DNA of 26,249 nucleotides from Clostridia bacterium (GTDB taxonomy: Bacteria > Bacillota > Clostridia > Christensenellales > UBA1242): positions 1 through 26,249 of the forward strand of contig JAFQBZ010000203.1 in the NCBI GenBank assembly GCA_017399515.1. Reading direction: 5' to 3'. The position numbers and the translations under genes are program-made. Numbering within the stretch: position 1 is the first letter of the stretch; every line of letters begins with the position of its first letter. The notes beneath the pieces were generated by a model. The model saw only the letters and a list, made by a program, of their open reading frames with translations. It was not told the DNA's origin and did not search any database. This document shows, piece by piece, positions 22,399-26,249 of this stretch.

Positions 22399-22959
22399 CT
22401 AAATTTTTTCTTTCTTTGAAGCAATCACGCTTTGAAGTGACTTGTTCAATGTTTTTGCACAAAGATAATCTTCGCTGTTTGTTGGTTCAAGTTCAAAGCC
22501 GAAGTTTGAAAACAAGTGTTTGCTTGCTTCGTTATCTTTGTGAATATAACAGAAAATGCTTTTTGGTTTAACGCCTGCGTACTTTTTGAAGTTTCCAAAA
22601 AGTTCGGTGAGCATTTCGTTTCCATAACCTGAGTGTTGATAGTTTGGGTTTAAAACGATATATTGAAAAAACATTTCTGGGTGAGTGGTGTCGATGTCAA
22701 ACACATCAAAAATAATAAACCCCAAAATTTCATTTTTGTCAGTTTTTGCAACCAGCATTTTCTTGATTTCGCTTTTGCCGATTGAAAAATGTTCATAGTT
22801 GGTTGCAATGAGTTCTCCAAGACCAAAAATAAGGTCGTCTTCTAAAATGAAATGCCTGATTGATTCATACTCAGGCTTTCCACGATAAAGGGTGTCCCAA
22901 CTTTCAATTTGCGGCTTGTCTTCTTGAAGATTAATTGGTTCAAGTTTAAAAGTTTTCAT
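22399..22959 (-). CDS. GNAT-family N-acetyltransferase inserted between mnmE and mnmG
   Basis: A 186-residue GNAT protein. The central strands KKMLVAKTDKNEILGFIIFD and FFQYIVLNPN lead to the acetyl-CoA loop QHSGYGNEML (Q-x-x-G-x-G form). CYIHKDNEASKHLFSNFGFE is the typical motif B with the Asn and the terminal Gly-Phe. A long N-terminal section (residues 1-60) includes the acceptor-side helices. The ATG at 22959 is 18 bp after mnmE; only a weak GAGA precedes it. Its stop is 8 bp before the mnmG start, so it belongs to the operon. The substrate is unknown; a ribosomal or tRNA-related role is suggested only by location. RimI is a possible comparison but was not recognised. Confidence 0.87.
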   Translation of the reverse strand: MKTFKLEPINLQEDKPQIESWDTLYRGKPEYESIRHFILEDDLIFGLGELIATNYEHFSIGKSEIKKMLVAKTDKNEILGFIIFDVFDIDTTHPEMFFQYIVLNPNYQHSGYGNEMLTELFGNFKKYAGVKPKSIFCYIHKDNEASKHLFSNFGFELEPTNSEDYLCAKTLNKSLQSVIASKKEKI

Positions 22960-22977
22960 AAGCGTTCTCGTTTGTGT

Positions 22978-24333
22978 TTATTTTCCTAAACAGAATTTTT
23001 TGAAAATTGCATCAATAATTTCTTCGCTTGTGGTGTTTCCGGTGATTTCGCCGATTGCATTGTATGCTTCTTTGATATCAATTGAAACAAGGTCAAGGGT
23101 GTCTGCTGAAATGTTTTCAGCCGCTTGGTCAAGTGCTTGTTTTGCACGAGCAAGGGCATCTTTGTGGCGTTCGTTTGTGATAACCACGCTGTCAGCAGGA
23201 ATACTTGAAATTTGTGTAAGTTCCAAAATTTTGGCTTTAAGTTCGTTGACACCAGAACCTGTTGCTGTGCTGATTAAAATTTCATTTTCAAAAATCTTGT
23301 CATTTTTGGTTTCAAGGTCGCTCTTTGTTTTCAAAACGATATATTTTGAATTTTGAATGCTGTCGAAAATTTCAGCGTCTTCTTTTGAAAAGTTGCGGCT
23401 TGAGTCAACAAGAAAAAGCACAATGTCTGCTTGTTTGATTAAATTTTTTGCTTTGTCAACGCCAATTTTTTCAACCTTGTCAGCGGTGTCATGAATGCCG
23501 GCTGTGTCAATAAGATTAACTTTAATGTCGTCAAGAAGAAAACTGTCTTCAATGGTGTCACGAGTTGTTCCCGCAACATCGGTAACGATTGCTCTTTCTT
23601 TTTGAAGCAAGAAATTTAAAAGACTTGATTTTCCAACATTAGGTTTTCCAACAATCAAAACATTGATGCCAGACTTGATTAAACTTCCGGCTTTGGCAGT
23701 TTTCAAAACTTCGCCAATTTTTGAAGAAAGGGCAGAAAGTCTTTCTTTCACATTTGCTTTTGTGATAAATTCAATTGTTTCTTCAGGGTAATCAAAAGAA
23801 ACTTCAATTTCACTTAAAATGTCTGTGAGTTCATCGGCAGCGTCAAATGCAAGTTTACTTAAATTTCCAGATAAAAGTTTAAAGCCTGCACGAACTTCTG
23901 CGTCACTTTCTGCGTTAATCATGTCAATCATACCTTCAGCAGAAGAAAGTGTCATTTTTCCGTTTAAAAATGCACGCTTTGTGAACTCGCCATTGGTTGC
24001 AAGACGAGCACCAAGTTTGATGCATTCTTTCATTATTCCGTTTGCAATTTGTGTTCCACCATGACATTGAAATTCAACAAGATCTTCGCCGGTGTAGGTA
24101 AATGGTGCTTTGAACACAACGCAGAGTGCTTGTTCATTAAATGCACTTGTTTTCACTGTTCCAAGAGTGAGCATTCTTGGGGTGAGATTAGACGCGGTTT
24201 TATTTTTTGCAGTAGAAAATATCTGGTCAGCAATTTTAATTGCGTTTGAGCCAGAAAGTCTAACAATAGAAATCGCACCAGAACTTGTTCCGGTTGAGAT
24301 TGCAACGATTGTATCTTGATTCAAATTTGCCAT
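22978..24333 (-). CDS. mnmE: tRNA modification GTPase MnmE
   Basis: The 451-residue product has all MnmE parts: an N-terminal folate-binding domain (VAISTGTSSGAISIVRLSG, FTYTGEDLVEFQCHGG), a helical domain, and an inserted G domain. In the G domain, P-loop GKPNVGKSS starts near 229, TDVAGTTRDTIE is switch I, DTAG is at 276-279, and TKSD stands in the NKxD position. The C-terminal CLGK carries the conserved Cys. It partners MnmG in wobble-uridine modification. The ATG at 24333 is chosen because the TTG at 24342 would add only MFV and is nearer the promoter. An extended -10 TATAAT ends 9 nt before the ATG and no Shine-Dalgarno is present, so the operon mRNA appears nearly leaderless. Confidence 0.96.
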   Translation of the reverse strand: MANLNQDTIVAISTGTSSGAISIVRLSGSNAIKIADQIFSTAKNKTASNLTPRMLTLGTVKTSAFNEQALCVVFKAPFTYTGEDLVEFQCHGGTQIANGIMKECIKLGARLATNGEFTKRAFLNGKMTLSSAEGMIDMINAESDAEVRAGFKLLSGNLSKLAFDAADELTDILSEIEVSFDYPEETIEFITKANVKERLSALSSKIGEVLKTAKAGSLIKSGINVLIVGKPNVGKSSLLNFLLQKERAIVTDVAGTTRDTIEDSFLLDDIKVNLIDTAGIHDTADKVEKIGVDKAKNLIKQADIVLFLVDSSRNFSKEDAEIFDSIQNSKYIVLKTKSDLETKNDKIFENEILISTATGSGVNELKAKILELTQISSIPADSVVITNERHKDALARAKQALDQAAENISADTLDLVSIDIKEAYNAIGEITGNTTSEEIIDAIFKKFCLGK

Positions 24334-24342
24334 AACAAACAA

Positions 24343-24370
24343 ATTATAACACTTTTTAAAGATTTTTCAA
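24343..24370 (-). promoter_or_regulatory. Promoter of the mnmE-GNAT-mnmG operon
   Basis: On the minus strand TTGAAA (24370-24365) and TATAAT (24348-24343) are 16 bp apart, with TGT before the -10. Transcription would begin 0-3 nt from the mnmE ATG. Confidence 0.75.
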
Positions 24371-24448
24371 TAATATTTTGTTATTTTTTAATAATTTAAA
24401 AAAATTTGTTCCAGGCATAAAGTTTAAAAAAATATATAAACTAAAGAT

Positions 24449-24478
24449 TTGTTTAAATGTTTTTAGTTGTGATATAAT
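24449..24478 (+). promoter_or_regulatory. Promoter of the unknown gene at 24506
   Basis: A weak TTGTTT (24449-24454) and a perfect TATAAT (24473-24478) are 18 bp apart, with TGA before the -10. It is divergent from the mnmE promoter. Confidence 0.68.
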
Positions 24479-24505
24479 GAAAAAGTAAAGGAAAATGGTG
24501 GCAAA

Positions 24506-25132
24506 ATGTTAGATTTAGAAGAAATTAGAAATGAAGATATTGTAAGCGGCAGGTTTGATATTTACACTGATGATATCGACTTCACAGAAGACCAATATGT
24601 TGAACTTCGAATGAAAGATAAAGTTAGACTTTCAAGTGTTAACCCATATGATATTGAGAATCCAGAAATTTTTGAGCATATCAAAAAAGTTACAGATTAC
24701 ATTAAGCGCGTGGCTGACGCAGTTTGCCCAAACGGATATAAAGTTTTTGACAACAAAATTATATCTTATGTGAAAGTGATTTTAAGTGAAGTTAATAAAA
24801 ACCCAAATGTTTTAGAAAATGTAAGTGACGCACTTTTCAAAGAAAATTATTTACTTGAGGCAATTTTGATTCGTGATTTGGTTGTTCAATCAAATAAGAT
24901 AAAAAATGAATACGATGAGGAAAGCGAAGAAATAAATGAATATCTTGGAGATTTATATTTTAAATTTAAACAGATTGAAGAGATTATTAATCGCAAAAAA
25001 TATAACAAGAAAAACTTTAACAATAACATTGTTATGAAGAAAACAGATGAAAGATATGAAAAAGATGATTTAAGTAAATTTTCAAATAAAGCCCTTATTG
25101 ATAGAATTAATGATGAAGATAACACTTATTAA
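24506..25132 (+). CDS. Unknown charged protein wedged between jag and mnmE on the opposite strand
   Basis: A 208-residue protein I do not recognise. It is very charged and probably helical. An acidic N-terminal third (RFDIYTDDIDFTEDQYVELR) precedes IFEHIKKVTDYIKRVADAVC, the helical YLLEAILIRDLVVQSNKIKN, and a Lys/Asn-rich stretch (KKYNKKNFNNN). The tail has SKFSNKALIDRINDED. There is no signal, membrane helix or catalytic motif. The ATG at 24506 has a GGTGG site, and the promoter at 24449 fits. The gene breaks the usual jag-mnmE junction of the origin region, faces the other way, and uses more A/T in its second half than its neighbours, which suggests insertion. Confidence 0.75.
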   Translation: MLDLEEIRNEDIVSGRFDIYTDDIDFTEDQYVELRMKDKVRLSSVNPYDIENPEIFEHIKKVTDYIKRVADAVCPNGYKVFDNKIISYVKVILSEVNKNPNVLENVSDALFKENYLLEAILIRDLVVQSNKIKNEYDEESEEINEYLGDLYFKFKQIEEIINRKKYNKKNFNNNIVMKKTDERYEKDDLSKFSNKALIDRINDEDNTY

Positions 25133-25135
25133 AAT

Positions 25136-25167
25136 AAAAAACACTTGGAAATTTCCAAGTGTTTTTT
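25136..25167. terminator. Bidirectional terminator, perfect palindrome
   Basis: ACACTTGGAA and TTCCAAGTGT form exact arms around AT (25141-25162), flanked by A and T runs. It ends both the unknown plus-strand gene and jag. Confidence 0.93.
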
Positions 25168-25168
25168 A

Positions 25169-25891
25169 TTAGTTGTCATCTGAACGAGATTCGTTTGCTT
25201 TGTTATCAGCAGGAATTTCTTTGATTGTTTCGTCTTCAAAATAGTCATCAGTTTTGTCTGCATTTTTTGGACGAGTGATGTTGCTTTTAAGTTTAACCAT
25301 AACATATCTGTTTGGTTCGTTGCCATAACTTTCAGTGATAACTTTATCATGGTCAGCAAGGGCAGAGTGAATGATTCTTCTCTCGTATGAATTCATTGCT
25401 TCAAACTTAAATTCTTTATGTTCACGAATAACTTTGCCAGCAGTTCTCTTTGCAAGGTTTGTTAAAATTTCTTGACGCTTTTTAGCGTAGTTATTGCTGT
25501 CAACTGTAACTCTTTTAATTTCATCTCTAGCCTTTCCATTGTTGTAAATTGCGTTTGCAATGATTTGGAATTCTTCGATAGAGTCGCCACGCTTTCCAAT
25601 AAAGAGTGCTGAGTCTTCACCGGTAACATTAACGAAGAAATCATTTTCTCTTTCTTCAACATAAACATTAAGGTTAAGACCCATAAGACCGATTAATTTT
25701 TCAATAAGTTCTTTAACTTTTGCTTCTTCTTCTGATGAAGTGTTGAGTGAAATTCTTACTCTTGCTTTGTTAAAAAGACCTGCTTGTTCAAGAATTTCAA
25801 TGTTAACTTCTTCTCTTGAAACGCCGAGTTTATAAAGACCAATTTCGATTGCTTGTTCAGCGGTTTTTCCTTGTGTTTCAATACTTTTCAT
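25169..25891 (-). CDS. jag: RNA-binding protein Jag/KhpB
   Basis: The 240-residue product has the three Jag domains. The N-terminal Jag_N domain (MKSIETQGKTAEQAIEIGL) is first. A KH domain follows with the GKRG loop at 99-102 in ALFIGKRGDSIEEFQ. The R3H domain has the MNSYERRIIHSAL signature (Arg171 and His175 region). A disordered acidic tail of about 35 residues (TDDYFEDETIKE) ends it. KhpB binds RNA, usually with KhpA, and affects cell elongation and division in Bacillota. The start follows AGGAGA, a ribosome site that lies inside the last codons of yidC; the two genes are 2 bp apart, so they are translationally coupled. Confidence 0.95.
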   Translation of the reverse strand: MKSIETQGKTAEQAIEIGLYKLGVSREEVNIEILEQAGLFNKARVRISLNTSSEEEAKVKELIEKLIGLMGLNLNVYVEERENDFFVNVTGEDSALFIGKRGDSIEEFQIIANAIYNNGKARDEIKRVTVDSNNYAKKRQEILTNLAKRTAGKVIREHKEFKFEAMNSYERRIIHSALADHDKVITESYGNEPNRYVMVKLKSNITRPKNADKTDDYFEDETIKEIPADNKANESRSDDN

Positions 25892-25893
25892 TT

Positions 25894-26249
25894 TTAGTTC
25901 TCCTGTAGTTTTCCTTTTTTGATTAAGCGATTTGCTTCTTTTTCTAAGACTTCTTCAACTTCTGCTTGTTGTTTTTTTGTGAGTTTGTTAACGATAAGTG
26001 CAATAATTTCACCAAATGCAAGGTTTGCTATTGCACTTGCAACAAGGTAAAGACCGAAACATGTTGATGATGAAAATGCAAAACCAACCATGATAAGTGG
26101 GGTGATGATTTTCATAATTTTCATTGTTTTTTCGCTTGGGTCAGCAGCCTTTGCAAGTTTTTGTGCTTTTTTGTTGCGAAGTTTTGTGTGAAGGTCTGAA
26201 ACCATTTGTGAAACAAATGATAACACACCAACCATTATGGTAACGATAA
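25894..26249 (-). CDS. yidC: Membrane protein insertase YidC, C-terminal part (cut by window edge)
   Basis: The frame is open to the right edge, so the gene's start is outside the window. About 117 residues are visible: the end of a membrane helix (IVTIMVGVLSFVSQMV), a basic cytosolic loop (KLRNKKAQKLAK), two more helices (KIITPLIMVGFAFSSSTCFG and LVASAIANLAFGEIIALIV), and a charged cytosolic tail (KQQAEVEEVLEKEANRLIKK). This is the C-terminal pattern of YidC/Oxa1 insertases of Gram-positive type. YidC places membrane proteins with or without SecYEG. The directly following jag gene supports the call. An ATG at 26235 is inside the protein, not its start. Confidence 0.9.
   Translation of the reverse strand, partial: IVTIMVGVLSFVSQMVSDLHTKLRNKKAQKLAKAADPSEKTMKIMKIITPLIMVGFAFSSSTCFGLYLVASAIANLAFGEIIALIVNKLTKKQQAEVEEVLEKEANRLIKKGKLQEN

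Noticed and set aside
20474..22462. Longer MnmG starting at 22462
   Set aside because: It would overlap the GNAT coding region by 64 bp. The ATG at 22390 has an AGGAGA site and the usual N-terminus.

Overview
The window reads as chromosome from a low-GC (about one-third G+C by eye), Gram-positive-type bacterium of the Bacillota/Clostridia kind, perhaps an uncultured gut lineage. Reasons: strong AGGAGG-type ribosome binding sites in front of most genes, short A/T-flanked stem-loop terminators at almost every gene junction, no outer-membrane genes, and the oriC-proximal gene order yidC-jag-mnmE-mnmG at the right end. The standard bacterial code fits (TGG for Trp, TGA not read through). No rRNA, tRNA, CRISPR, IS element or integrase was seen.

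Left part (1-6.6 kb): the tail of an unknown gene, a TrpF-like barrel protein that lacks the usual catalytic cysteine, a HAD phosphatase, a small lipoprotein, a two-gene minus-strand operon whose products both carry an RNxxxH motif of the HEPN RNase type, a Nudix hydrolase with a YgjV-like membrane protein, a PncC/CinA-C amidase, and a membrane-anchored XRE regulator.

Middle (6.7-16.5 kb): an envelope-lipid operon of a GT8 glycosyltransferase, a PlsC-like acyltransferase and a CrtO-like membrane acyltransferase; a 1534-residue secreted, membrane-anchored papain-family protease with about seven divergent repeats; an unknown 422-residue protein co-transcribed with a short inorganic-pyrophosphatase-like protein; and an unknown four-helix membrane protein.

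Right part (16.6-26.2 kb): an ABC exporter half-transporter, a GNAT acetyltransferase, and a compact regulatory island. The island has a 78-residue unknown protein divergent from a small XRE repressor, then a second XRE repressor, with operator-like repeats placed 29 bp apart at both loci. Last comes the tRNA-modification/origin block read on the minus strand: partial yidC, jag, mnmE, a GNAT gene, mnmG and an unknown gene. A foreign-looking plus-strand gene is wedged between jag and mnmE.

Two genome-style signals recur. Most recognisable promoters carry the extended -10 (TGn before the hexamer). Several genes (at 16545, 18491, 19399, 19724 and mnmE) have a -10 element 3-9 nt before the ATG and no Shine-Dalgarno, which predicts leaderless or near-leaderless mRNAs. 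There is no gene-free stretch longer than 300 bases.
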